Below, piece by piece: positions 1 to 9,906 of a stretch of 64,000 nucleotides of DNA. Positions within the stretch are counted from its first letter, which is position 1. Each line of letters begins with the position of its first letter. Location: the NCBI RefSeq assembly GCF_050947875.1, contig NC_134572.1:159237105-159301104 (forward strand), read 5' to 3'. The translations under genes and the position numbers were made by a program. The stretch comes from Dermacentor variabilis (lineage: Eukaryota > Arthropoda > Arachnida > Ixodida > Ixodidae). The notes under the pieces are model-generated. The model searched no databases. It was given only the letters and a program-made list of their open reading frames with translations, and was not told the origin of the DNA.

Positions 1-32
1 TTTGGCACGTAAAACCCCAAATAATATTATAA
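1..32 (+). repeat. 3' end of tRNA-derived SINE
   Basis: The window opens inside the last bases of the tick-type tRNA-derived SINE. The motif ggcacgtaaaacccc is followed by an A/T-rich tail. The same 3' motif is seen, reversed, at 45700. The head lies outside the window. This is a relic with no coding role. Confidence 0.75.
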
Positions 33-1406
33 AATAGCCCTTGACGACGCACCTCACTCATGTAATTTGCACATGCCCGAAGTGGGTCATCCGACAGAAA
101 GTTCGGCTACCCGCTTTCCAAAAACAAGAAGGATTATCGAAACGCATTTTGTATACGACGAAAGCTCGCTTGTGCCTTGTTGAGAAGAGAATATAGTGTC
201 GCATTCCGAATACACATGTGAAGAATTGAGCGATAGTGTTCGACAGCCGTGAGAGAACGAAGAGGGTGGTGTTGACGCTCTGTACGTTCAGCCGTCGCAC
301 CGCAGGAGAAGTGTGCGCTTGAAGAGGAGAAATGTCAGAGAATCGGTGGCAACCTATTTTTCACAGAGGGCTAACCACACATGACCAGCCTAGGCCACGA
401 AACAGGAAACCTGGAGTGCTGCTTTGAGACAGTGATATCATTCAGGTTTTAAGTTAACCATAAATACCTAATTAGTGCTGTGCGATAAACTTTCTAAAAA
501 AAAATTTCCATAACCCACACACTAAGAGAATGCATGCTATGGGCGAAGCAACTTGCAGCCAACTGGCTATCGAGCATCGTTTTGGGTTCTGCAAAGCGTT
601 ACCAGGTGGACCATCGTGATCGTATAACGTCAGTGACTGTTGGGAAATGAGCATGTGTGTGACGACAAAAGTAAGGTCATAGCGGTGGCGATGGCACGAC
701 GACCTATTATTTGTACTCCGGCAAAGAAACCTTAAAACGTCCGTCATTACATGACCTGGACCTATCCGGAAAGGGTGGTACAATCAATGTCGGAGAGCAT
801 CCCCTTAGCTTCAGCTGCTTCGAATAAAGGACCGGGTTCGTGGGCGCCAGAGGGTATTGAGCTTGCCACACCTGTACTTCTGACACTTAATTCCCAGATT
901 CGTTTTTTTTTTACATATAACTCACCCCTGTTTTTGCGAACTGTTTCTGAATTTACACTGGAAGAACTATGTCAAATTCAGTAGTTCAGTCGGAACGTAT
1001 TCCAGGAGAGGCGTCGGCGGATACCTAACGGTGGTCTATACCTGTCTTGCCATTTTCTGCGGAATTTTTGCAGTGTACCAGATTCAAACCCCAGAGCCTG
1101 AATGGCTCCCAATAGCATCAGCATTGTTAATGGCAGCTTGCTAATACAGTTCATGGAGAGGGCCCTGAAAGCGCGTTTTGCTGGGTACACATTGTTCGCT
1201 GTGGTAATAAAGCCCAAGATTGCACCCGAGAGGTTCTAGCATTGGGCTGCTGTTCTGGGAAGCCAGGTGGCTCGATCTAACCGTCGAAAATCGGGCAATT
1301 TTTTTGCTATTGAAGAGCTCCTGAACAATAAGAGAGAGGAAGTGCGGATTGCCTGGTATGAGTCGAAGGGTGCTTCGGACGGGATCTCTGCAACACGCTT
1401 CGTTGT
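33..1406. other. Unassigned non-coding stretch
   Basis: AT-balanced DNA with only short frames (under about 105 codons) on both strands, none with a recognisable domain. No inverted-repeat element boundary, tRNA or microsatellite was noticed. Probably intergenic or intronic. Confidence 0.5.
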
Positions 1407-1908
1407 TTATTCGCTCATCATTTCTGACAGCAGCTGATCATTTATGTTTGGCATATGCGCTGCGATTTTCACCGCATCTTCTGCTCTGTCCTTACTGTTT
1501 TGTATGAAACACCCCAACATGCCATTGTTCGACCAGAACAGTTTTCCAGCACGGTGGAGTTGGCTGGCTGCTGCTTCCTTGTTGCAGTTTGTCGTTCTTC
1601 TTGCGTCATCTAAGGTGACTTTATAGTTCGACGTATGGCTCCTCAGCATGCACCTCTGCGGCTTCCATCACAGGCACTGATGCGCCGCTGGTTCTGGATT
1701 CTTCCGTCAGAGCAGGATAAGGCCAATAATCGGGGCTTTCATTGCAAGGAGACTGTTGCTCGTCGCAGTCTGCGACCCTGCTTAATGAATGACCTGAACT
1801 GTCTGAAAGATAGTAACGACACTTAAATGCGGACAGAGCAAGAATATCAAATCGGGTTAAGAAGGATAGTACGCTGTTTCCGAGGTTATTATGGGTAGTA
1901 ATGATCAT
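1407..1908 (-). pseudogene. Possible decayed transposon open frames
   Basis: Two overlapping minus-strand frames abut. The upstream one (1908-1621) ends in a Ser/Glu-rich acidic stretch. The downstream one (1649-1407) reads like an ordinary soluble protein segment with balanced composition and Lys/Asp/Ala-rich helix-like runs. Composition is more protein-like than the surrounding frames, and the two could be one reading frame broken by a frameshift near 1630. I do not recognise a family. It may equally be chance. If real, it is most likely a fragment of a transposon protein, given the repeat-rich surroundings. Confidence 0.2.
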
Positions 1909-2306
1909 GCAATAAGATATACCTTGTCAAAAATCACAGCGCAGCTCCTAAGTGCTAAATATGGGCGGCTTTGTGTGTTAACAAAGCCAGAAGACTTTTC
2001 GGCTCAGACAGGAGCACTGACGCGTCTTGCGTTAGTGCTAGTTGATCTTTTTCCTGACTACAGTTTATATATATAGTATCGCAGCGAGAAACGTTTTAGT
2101 GGAAGCGGAAATGATTTGGGCAGTTTCAACATACCGACTGCACAAAGCACTGATGACACCTCTTCCCCTACTCCGCAATGCACTCACACCATCCTCTCTT
2201 TCTATAAACAAAAAAGAAGAGGTCAAAAGCCAATTACAGTTTTCCTGACTAAGTACGTGCTGCTTCTCAAGCAGGCATCGAAGCAATACTGGTATACACG
2301 GCTGCA
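1909..2306. other. Unassigned non-coding stretch
   Basis: No supported gene or repeat structure was seen. There is a short run of Ta/at repeats near 2067 and an A-rich tract near 2210. Frames on both strands are short and composition-driven. Confidence 0.5.
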
Positions 2307-2343
2307 TGCATAGGCCTTGCATGATACAAGGCCTCCTATGCAT
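2307..2343. repeat. Small bulged hairpin
   Basis: AGGCCTTG at 2311 pairs perfectly with CAAGGCCT at 2327, and the flanking TGCAT and ATGCA also pair across a three-base bulge. The stem is about 13 bp with a short loop. It may be the relic of a foldback element. No terminator function is implied in a eukaryote. Confidence 0.45.
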
Positions 2344-4586
2344 TGCACAGGGTGCACATGCACGGTGCTCAAGTATTAAGGACACACTGACTCAAACATG
2401 TCTGCGCTGTGTCATGTTTCCTTCTGTGCGTCAGCGTTCTCGAGTGCTGCATGAAAGATTTCTCCCCAGCTAGCCCATAAGACGCATGCACTTGAAATAA
2501 GTGAGTGAAGGAGTACTGTGAACTTGTACGGAACTGGATTAACATGCTGAATGGAATAGCACACTAGATGAAATGGACGGCACGGCTGTTGATGTGCGTA
2601 CTTCCCATTGTTCGGCTACTATAGCGACTTTCGCTTTCGCAAGTTATCTTTGCCGCTGGAAACAGCGCAGAGCTAGCCCCTTTAAACTGAGTCACCTGAG
2701 ACCACACGAAACACGCCGTGGTTCACCACCAGAAATTCCACACCATTCATTCACCACATCACACACCACACGAAGACTGGGGTACCATATTTCAAATTGC
2801 TTCAGTGCCAAACGCGTAACGTAAACAACATCGGCGGTAGACGAGTGCTGATTATCCAGGCTTCGGAGTTCGGAAGCGTGTTTCCTTTCGTTTTGAGCAC
2901 GACGAAATACACATATACACCAAGCACAGACATTGTAGCAACCGTGATTCGGTTGGATGTTTTAGCAGACGATTGCACTGAGACCGGTGGAACGCAGTGG
3001 TTAGGTTGGATTTGTCGGCGTCGTTCGAAATCGGCTCGGATCCACGTCGCACTGCCAGAAGCCATGGTCATCGATCGTGTCGTTGTCGGCCTAGTATCAC
3101 AACACTGTCTTTCGGCAACACTGTCGCGCGCGTCGTGCGTCCAAAGAACTCGGACGATCGTTGTTGTCGGCGTCTTCGCCTCGGCGGCCATCATAGGCAC
3201 AGCAGCCATCGCAGCCTCTGATTGTTGGACGCCGGCGAAGCGTCGCAGCCTCTGATTGGTGCACGCTGGCGATGCATCGCCACGCGTCACTGATTTTCTA
3301 GCAACGGTAGTCGACAAAATCTGTGCGCGTCGCCGCGCATCACCTTGTTCGCGACCGACGATTTTGGCGCATTTTATGCATTGGCGCGTACCGAAGCGTG
3401 CCGACGCGTGCCAGTGGTTGGGCCTTTAGGCGTCCGTTCCTGCGTTGAGCGTCCGTGTAGGCGTAACCGAGCGAACGAGCACAGCGGCGAAGGATGAAGG
3501 AGCGAACGCAGAGCGCAGCGGGGAATGAAAGGCGGCGATAGCGATAAGAACGCGAGGAGGGTGCAGCGAAGGAGGAGAGTGCAGCGTAACCATGACGCGG
3601 AAAGCGGAAGAGGAGGGTATGTCGAAATCGTGATTAGAAAAACTTAGCGCCGCGCAAGATAGGCTCTGCGGCGACGACCGCTACGAGATTGCGTCAGAGT
3701 AGTGCGCCGTCGTCTGCTCACCGTTGACACTCGTAGAGCGCGTCCAACGATGCGACATATGCAAAACAAAGCGCTGCATGAGCGGAGGTCTGTCTTCGGC
3801 TTCTCCTGTGAATCGCGCCCACGCGTCACCCAGGCGCTGCCTCTCGCGATTTCCCGATTAGCGAGGTATAGTCGCGCCACACTTCGGTCCTTTTGCAATG
3901 CGCCGCACAAGACAGGTTGTCCGCACCAGCCAATGTAATGGGAAATCAAAACACATATAGATGTTGCTTTAGGGGACGTCGTAATCGGCAGTAATTTTTT
4001 TTACTTCAAAAAGCAACAGTACAACCTGGGGAGAACCCGAAGGCGCTACAATGTCTCACAGCTTCTTCGTAGCGCCCTGCCACGAGGAAAGGACTGTGAG
4101 ATGAGGGTCGACCCCTTCGGGGTCGGCTGTCATTGCAGCTCAGCGCAGCGTCCCAAGGCCTTCGCTGCCGCGAGGCAAGAATGGGACGACCTGACACGCT
4201 CCCGCTCGTGGCGCAAGGAAAAAGGCAATTAATTCTCGTGGCCTAACAGAAGCTGGATCGCACACAACTGCTCTGGCTCCTGCTATGTGGAACGTGACGT
4301 ATACGCGCCAGCCAGGCGATGGAGGTGCAATACAGTCGGACGCCTTTATAACGAAGTGCTTGGAGCGTCCGAGATCCTTCCTTCTACAGGTCACTTCACT
4401 GTAAAGGTAGCGCAGCGCACAGCTCGCACAAGAACAAGAAATTTGGACAATATTTCGATTTTACAGCTTTCTATTGCAGGCGAAAACATTTTTAAGCTTT
4501 TTTTTATTATTGAGCTGCCTTCTCGTCTTGTTTATAGCGTTTTCAGAATGCTGCGCTAGTGGGCGCAGACGACAGCCTGCGATTGC
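2344..4586. other. Unassigned stretch, GC-rich from 2.8 kb
   Basis: From about 2797 to 3317 both strands stay open (152 codons on +, 171 on -), but the products have no recognisable domain, and open frames on both strands argue for base-composition effects. A 34-bp direct repeat (two imperfect copies) occupies 3207-3274. From 3400 to 3960 the DNA is purine/GC-rich with repeated gcgaacg- and gaggagg-type words. It may be part of a dispersed repeat, which I cannot confirm. Nothing firm was seen from 3960 to 4586. Confidence 0.45.
3207..3274. repeat. 34-bp tandem duplication, two copies
   Basis: The word gcagcctctgattg occurs at 3211 and again at 3245, with similar sequence following (ggacgccggcga versus gcacgctggcga). 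This gives a two-unit direct repeat of period 34 with several differences. It has no evident function. Confidence 0.65.
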
Positions 4587-4720
4587 GATCAAGGGGCCCG
4601 ATCGCAATTCTCGGATCGCCATCGGCCAAATCCGGATCCCACAAGATCGCGATCGCAAATGACCGTGTAGCAACACCCTATCCGGATCAAGCTCGATCCA
4701 GATCGGTCCCGATTGCGATC
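4587..4720. repeat. GATC-dense degenerate repeat
   Basis: Ten GATC words occur in 134 bp, against about 0.5 expected by chance. They sit within cgatcgc, ccggatc and gcgatcg contexts, often with the local palindromes gatcgcgatc and ccggatcc. The spacing is irregular, which suggests an old degenerate short tandem array rather than independent sites. No open frame or known element is linked to it. Confidence 0.6.
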
Positions 4721-5789
4721 AGATGTGTCGCGTTTCACCGGTATTATTGTAGCACCTGTTTTGTAATGCTTGCATTTTCACGCGGGGGCCCGGCCCCATA
4801 CATATGTGCTCATGCCGTAGTTTGGCGGCCAAGCCTGGGCTTGACACTGCATAGCAGGATGCGGGCACGGGCCCGAATTCGCAAAGCTAGCTCGTTCAAA
4901 GCGTTCTTCGCCATTGACTCGCCGCCGTCGCTCATAGTATGTCAGCCATCAGGATCGGCTGTGTAATTTTGTCTTACGAACAATTCTAGCTCAAGAAGCT
5001 TTTTGTGAGTACTGGTACAGCTTAAAAGTGAGCTCGCGGCCTCAGACTACAGGACGCCTATAAACGAAGGCATGCTGTTCCAACAAACTGAGCTTTCAGT
5101 TTTTTTTTTTTCCTCGGTGCAGTTGCATCGATCGAGTAGCTCGTGTTTCGAAACATTACACGTTCGCTGACAATAATAAGTGAGATCAAGGGGCACGGCT
5201 ATATTTCCTAATACTAACATACTGAAGAGCAAGCACAAGAAAGCGTCCGCAGAGAAGACGTCTCTGTTTATGCTTTGCGCGCGCACCGGACGGCTGCCAT
5301 CGGCCCCGTGTACGACTTCAACGGGAGTCTGCAAAATTCCACCTTCGCCAGCTTCCCGGCCGGCAGTGTTCTCGTGGCCATTGTTGTGACATCTGCACAC
5401 GCACCAGTCGACAGATGTTGATTTCTTTCGCCGCGGACGAGCGTCGCTGGCCAATCTATAGGTGACGCTGAGCAGGGAACGCGTATTTTCTGCCGGCACT
5501 CGCCGCAGTGGCGCTGCATGTCCGATTCAAAACAGCAGCCCATTGGCCAGATGCAGTGTGCGGAGTGACTATGAGAGTGTAAAGTTTGCTCAGTAATTTT
5601 TGAAAAGCCGTCGTGTTCGCGCTTCCTTTTCAGGAGGGGGGCACTTATAGGGAGAAATGCAATCTGTGAAGCAGAGTTCGTGATTCGAAACCACAAAGTG
5701 GTTCTCACTATTTAGCCAATTCCCAGTTTGACGATGGGAAGTTTCTTCGTGTTAAAAAGAAAGAAAAGATAGGTCGAACATTAGGCAAA
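4721..5789. other. Unassigned stretch with open minus-strand frames
   Basis: Two overlapping minus-strand frames (5499-5047, 150 codons, Cys-containing; 5708-5268, 146 codons) are open here. Neither shows a signal peptide or a domain I recognise, and no consensus start context or splice pattern singles one out. A poly-T tract interrupts at 5101. Left as non-coding. Confidence 0.4.
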
Positions 5790-5862
5790 ATAAGAAAAAG
5801 TAGCTTGGGGGCGCAACCCACTCCCCCCTTTCAAAGGGGACACTTATAGCATCTATACATCG
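5786..5862 (+). mobile_element. 3' end of non-LTR retrotransposon
   Basis: Sequence around 5790-5862 (attaggca, then gcttgggggcgcaaccca, then tttcaaaggggacacttat) matches the 3' end of the LINE-type element at 61706-61795 in the same order and strand, including the pyrimidine-rich c/t tail words before a catc-like end. Only the 3' terminal piece is present, as expected from 5' truncation on insertion. The matching copy at 61.8 kb still carries the end of the coding region. Confidence 0.65.
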
Positions 5863-5876
5863 TCAGTTAGCATAGT

Positions 5877-5916
5877 TATAGTGCCTAGAATATACTAGTA
5901 CATTCTAGGCACTATA
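5877..5916. repeat. Perfect 15-bp stem hairpin
   Basis: TATAGTGCCTAGAAT at 5877-5891 and its exact reverse complement at 5902-5916 flank a 10-base loop (atactagtac) that is itself near-palindromic. It lies directly after the LINE 3' end. It is probably a small dispersed palindrome or foldback element. It is too short for a standard animal microRNA precursor unless pairing extends further. Confidence 0.75.
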
Positions 5917-6951
5917 GCATAATGTTCATCAATATCCTCCCGTCACCAGAGATGTAACAAGACCAACTGGGCACAACGTGCGTCAGCTCTAACACGCTAC
6001 GCCGTTTCCGAGCTCAGTAATCGGTTTGTATTTTATTAGTTGTAGTTTGCATACGTATTGTTCTTGGTTGCGTAACCACTTGCGACCCACAGTTGTCCCG
6101 ATAATGCATTCCAGCTGCCGACAAGCGGCTTAGGACTACCACCAAGGATACTAACTTCTCTAGTTACTAACTTACATTAGTCAATCGCCCTCAGTGGCAT
6201 TACAGTGTAGGTGAAAGCGTTAACAAATGCAGAAATTGCGCACTAAAACAAAGCCAGACTGGAAATACACGCTCTTCGGAAAAGACTGCTTAGGTGTGGG
6301 AATGCGAAAGCAATGCAGTCACTTAGGTGAAATGTTTTCTTGCTTTTTTCCCGCACGTTCCTTGTCCGCGCAAGCTCTCGCCCGCGTTCTAACTGCGCCT
6401 CGGTAAGGCCAAGTCAGAGCGCGTCAAGCGTCTCACCGTACTCGCTTGCCTGCGAGGAGTTCGTAACTCCAAGGACCACTCAGCGTCGTTCCGATGGAGA
6501 TTGGTGCTTTTTATTTTATACACTCGTGACGTGGCGCCACCTCCTCCCCATTGGCTGCACCGTCACGTGTGCAGTGACGCGCGCACTATAGGCCACGCCT
6601 TTAGTCAACGGGAACCGTGGACCCGCCGTGGCGTCGAGGAAGCGTGCTGTTCTCACACTCCGTAGGCCTTCCCACCTAGACCGAAGTTTACGAAATTTGC
6701 TTTTCAAAGCCATTAATTCGTTTACGGGAACCTCTCCGAGAATTTTGACGTCAATTCGAGAATTTTTGCGACTGTTTGCGCCGTTGGCCATTCTTTTAGT
6801 GCCGTCTTTCGGTCACGCGCCGACTATGCCGACGGTTTCTCGCGTAATTGGTCATACAGTATGCTTTAGCATTAATACACGCTGCAACTAAAGGTTTACA
6901 AAAGAAGCTTAATTAGCAGCTAAGGAAGACCACGCAGTGCTATAAACACGA
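5917..6951. other. Unassigned non-coding stretch
   Basis: No supported gene. From 6340 to 6890 the DNA is moderately GC-rich and open on both strands (87 codons + at 6628, 91 codons - at 6791), with no recognisable product. The phrase gctttagcattaat near 6862 looks like repeat-derived sequence, but I cannot name the family. Confidence 0.45.
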
Positions 6952-7125
6952 ACCGCCGCGGTAACTCAGTGGCCCTGACCTTGCGCTGCTCTGCTCGAGG
7001 TCGCGGCTTCAATACCGGCCGACGCTAGCAAAAACGCGTGAAAAGGCTCGTATATAGCGTCCATCGGGAAGGACGTCGTGTCTCATAGCCAGGTCGCGGT
7101 TTTCGCAAGTAAAAACCCTAAATGC
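6952..7125 (+). repeat. tRNA-derived SINE, degenerate copy
   Basis: The head gccgcggtaactcagtgg carries the Pol III box A. The tail of the tRNA-like part, aggtcgcggcttcaatacc, is box B with several changes. The body ends with aagtaaaaaccctaaatgc, a diverged form of the cacgtaaaacccc terminus. The copy is short and internally rearranged. It is a non-autonomous retroposon. Confidence 0.75.
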
Positions 7126-7328
7126 AGTCGACAGATGCTATAAAAGGTCAACACCTGAACGGGATGACCTGAGAGAAAGTTCTGTAGTGCTTAAGGAAAA
7201 TGCCGTGTTGGGAGGCGAAAAACACTTACTTTTATTTTATTTATTTATTTGTAAAATACCTTACGAATACCTTGCATGGGGATTGAGTAAGGGGGAGGGG
7301 GCATAGAATCAAGTAAGTACATACAATC
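7126..7328. other. Short unassigned spacer
   Basis: AT-rich DNA between a SINE and the trinucleotide array, with a small tatt-rich patch at 7231-7250. No gene was seen. Confidence 0.5.

Positions 7329-7418
<90 letters not shown>
7329..7418. repeat. (TAA)n microsatellite
   Basis: About 30 uninterrupted copies of TAA span 90 bp. The minus strand reads as a poly-leucine open frame, which is an artefact. Length variation between individuals is expected. Confidence 0.95.
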
Positions 7419-7420
<2 letters not shown>

Positions 7421-7535
7421 GACCAGCCAAGTGCACAGCATAAAAGTTAGAGGGAGTTATTCTAGGATTACCTTTTTCGCCTCGTTCTAACCATTAATTT
7501 ATTATACATAGAGAGATAAAGCAATGAGAGTATAA

Positions 7536-7605
7536 AACGCAAGGTGGTCAAGCGAACGCCCGGTTTGCTACCATACAATGATGGGGAAAAGGGAATAGAC
7601 AGAGG
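7536..7605 (+). repeat. Dispersed repeat, copy A
   Basis: The stretch aaggtggtcaagcgaacg, then cccggtttgctacca, then gatggggaaaagggaata aligns in order with 56843-56915 (aggttaacca, then ccccgtttgctacctt, then ctgggggaagggaaaaggga). It is a member of an interspersed family. The family is unnamed here and its class cannot be read from the fragment. Confidence 0.6.
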
Positions 7606-8027
7606 AAGAGAAATTAGTTTTTCTCGGCCAGATTCTTTCTTTTTTTTTAATGGGCTGCTCAAGTGCATAACTCACCGTCCGTCTATTGTTCTCAAACCCA
7701 TGCGCGCATCCGCAAGCGACAGCACATCGGGCAAAGCGCGCTGCCCGAATCCGGCGCTCGTTGTACGCGAGAATATGCGGCACTCGATCTGCCCGGCGGA
7801 GCCGCCGCGGATTGCCCATGAACCTGGCGCACAAAACCGGTATTTTTGTAACGTCTTTGTACACAAACGAGGCGACGGGGTGCAGCTCTGCACACCCTTT
7901 CCGGCACACCGATCGGGAGTCCCGTCAGCCAGCCGCCGAAGTGGCCCGACGTCTCTGCGATCGAAGCGGCCGCGCCTCGAACTCTGGGGGTCGCCTATGC
8001 TGCGTGCGCATATGCAACGAGGATTTT

Positions 8028-8049
8028 TATATATATATATATATATATA
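8028..8049. repeat. (TA)n microsatellite
   Basis: About 11 uninterrupted TA units. No associated feature. Confidence 0.9.
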
Positions 8050-8302
8050 AGCTTGGTCATCGCTACGATACGGTTTCCGTCATCTCCAGAATTCGCTGAC
8101 ACACAAATCATTGTGGTATTTTTAAAGACCAGCTCCGAATAAATTTCGGGCCCCGTAAAGAAGGTCTGATTTCAGATGGTGTAGAAACGTGTAGATGCAC
8201 GGCGAACTTGCGCGACAAATTTTACGCTCGAAACACGAGTGCATGTGTAACGACGAGAAAGAGGAAAAAAAAATAGACGTTTCGGATACCAAAACTGCAA
8301 AA

Positions 8303-8335
8303 ACACACACACACACGCACACGCGCACACACACG
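8303..8335. repeat. (CA)n microsatellite with CG interruptions
   Basis: A 33-bp CA-rich alternating purine-pyrimidine tract interrupted by gcacacgcgc. Such tracts can adopt left-handed DNA, but nothing local indicates a function. Confidence 0.9.
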
Positions 8336-8794
8336 CTGCCATTACTGCCCGACAGGTTTGACACGTGTTCGAGAACGCGTGCTTCCTGAGCAGGACTTTA
8401 AGCATGGCCTCTGAGATTAAGCGGCGCGCCCACGGTGCGACGAAAAAAAAAATTTCCGAGGCGACGCGAGCTGCAGGACTTGCGTCATATCCGCTAACCA
8501 CCAGATGCATGCGTCCTCCGCGTAGGTGTCTTTCACGACCACCCAATGCACTGTACAAAGGTGTTTTTTCTTTCTTTGCGTTTTTTTTTTGATGACGGGG
8601 GGGGGGGGGTGCTTAGCAACGCCACGCCAAAGCCGCTACTACCCCATGTTGCGTTTCGCCTGCGACACGTGGTTTTGCCGGCGCGACTGCGGCGGGGCGG
8701 CGGACATTTTGGCCCGATCGTCGTCGCCGCAACACTCATCGCCAGGTGTTTCCAGGCGCGACTGCGGCGATGCGACCGCCTAGGGATCATCCTC

Positions 8795-8960
8795 GCATTC
8801 CAGTCATTGTGCCCGAAACAGGCGATGCCAAAGCAGGGATCTCATTCCAGTCATTGTGCCCGAAACAGGCGATGCCAAAGCAGGGATCTCGTTCCAGTCA
8901 TTGTGCCCGAAACAGGCGATGCCAAAGCAGGGACCATCCTCTCATTACAGTCATTGTGTC
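8795..8960 (+). repeat. 47-bp tandem array inside LTR U3
   Basis: The word cagtcattgtgcccgaaaca starts at 8801, 8848 and 8895, giving a constant 47-bp period, with a fourth partial unit at 8948 after 53 bp. The units are almost identical, so the array is recent. Variable tandem units in U3 often carry enhancer or repressor sites in LTR elements. That role is inference here. Confidence 0.85.
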
Positions 8961-9109
8961 CGACCGGCAGCGCCACGACAGGGTGCTACGAGATCGTGCT
9001 CGACATGGTGCTACGGCATCGCTACGACAGTGTGCGTCACCATTAGCCCATTGTACATTCACGTGCTCGTCTTTTGAGGGGTTCCTTCTTGCCCTCAACT
9101 GCGAGAGTA

Positions 9110-9117
9110 TAAAAACA
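9110..9117 (+). promoter_or_regulatory. TATA box of the LTR
   Basis: TATAAAAA lies about 115 bp before the AATAAA signal and in a position suited to an LTR Pol II promoter. The expected start site is 25-30 bp downstream, near 9140-9150. Confidence 0.55.
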
Positions 9118-9224
9118 GCTGCCCCCGGACGCCAAAAGGAGGGCTCCGATTTCTTCTGTTGAGTGAAGTGCTCTCCCGTCTCTCTACTTCGGTCAACCTG
9201 ACCGCCAACTCTTTGCGATGTTAA

Positions 9225-9230
9225 AATAAA
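9225..9230 (+). terminator. AATAAA polyadenylation signal of the LTR
   Basis: The canonical hexamer is followed by a GT-rich run (gttgtttcgttgtt), as usual for cleavage and polyadenylation. It would define the R/U5 boundary of the LTR. Confidence 0.55.
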
Positions 9231-9431
9231 CAAGTTGTTTCGTTGTTACCAGTCGACTCATGCTTTGCCGGGACCTTCGGATGCTTCCAGTTGTACCCCA
9301 GGCCGCCAGGCCAACGCTACCCTTGGGGCTTGCGACCCAGGTACAACCACGGGCGTCAGCGCCGAGTTCCCAACAGATCGTACCAGCGGTCGGATCCAAA
9401 CACCCACCACAGCGGGCGACTGACCGCTACA

Positions 9432-9906
9432 CCTGGGAACGTATTTGCTGGCATTCAAAAATGCTGACAGAGTAGACGCATGTGCAGGTTTAGGGGAAGG
9501 TGAACCTCTTGAATAAGAACAATACTTCGTTCTGCTAGTCTGTGGTCGAGATTATTTCGTTGGGAAAGTATCTTTCTCGCGCAATCGCAGTGACATCATC
9601 GCAAATGGTCAGTTGCGGTATGTGTGCCCAAAATATAAAGAACAAGATAGAAGACGTTACGATGATAATTAGTTAAACTTTGTTAATCAGCCAACATCGC
9701 GCTGCAATCAAGCTGATGTGACGAAGTTGCGATATCCGCTCCTCCTAAACTATATATGTTTAAACAAAGCTGAGTGCCCTAACAGCAATAAGAAAGTTTT
9801 TAAACGTGCCATTTTGTATAACATTTTGCATAACCCTGAATGATGCTGGGTAGCCAGCCATCTGCGAAATGCTTCGCCTAACATCGATTCCAAAAATGCG
9901 CGGAAT
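9432..9906. other. Unassigned spacer between LTR and DNA element
   Basis: AT-rich DNA with no open frame of note, repeat or promoter-like signal seen. Confidence 0.5.

Larger units (their letters stand above)
7606..8646. other. Unassigned stretch with simple repeats
   Basis: Contains (TA)n at 8028-8049, a CA-rich tract at 8303-8335 and a G-run near 8599. From 7690 to 7990 the DNA is GC-rich and open in several frames on both strands without a recognisable protein. No gene is called. Confidence 0.5.
8647..9431 (+). mobile_element. Solo-type LTR of a Ty3/gypsy-like element
   Basis: The segment has LTR architecture. It has a TG start (tgttgcgtttcgcc), a long U3 that includes a 47-bp tandem array (8795-8960), a TATAAAAA box at 9110, an AATAAA signal at 9225, and an R-U5 like tail ending gaccgctaca with a CA terminus. 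No second LTR, primer-binding site, gag or pol lies beside it, so it looks like a solo LTR. A matching target-site duplication was not found, so the outer edges are uncertain by tens of bases. From memory this resembles LTRs common in tick genomes, but this was not searched. All short frames within it are non-coding. Confidence 0.65.

Noticed and set aside
5047..5499. Cys-containing 150-codon minus frame as a secreted protein
   Set aside because: No signal peptide at its start and no cysteine spacing that I recognise.
7245..7436. Poly-leucine frame across the TAA array
   Set aside because: It is produced by the (TAA)n microsatellite on the reverse strand.
8795..8960. CRISPR-like repeat array
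   Set aside because: The 47-bp units are contiguous with no spacers and lie in an LTR of a eukaryotic genome.
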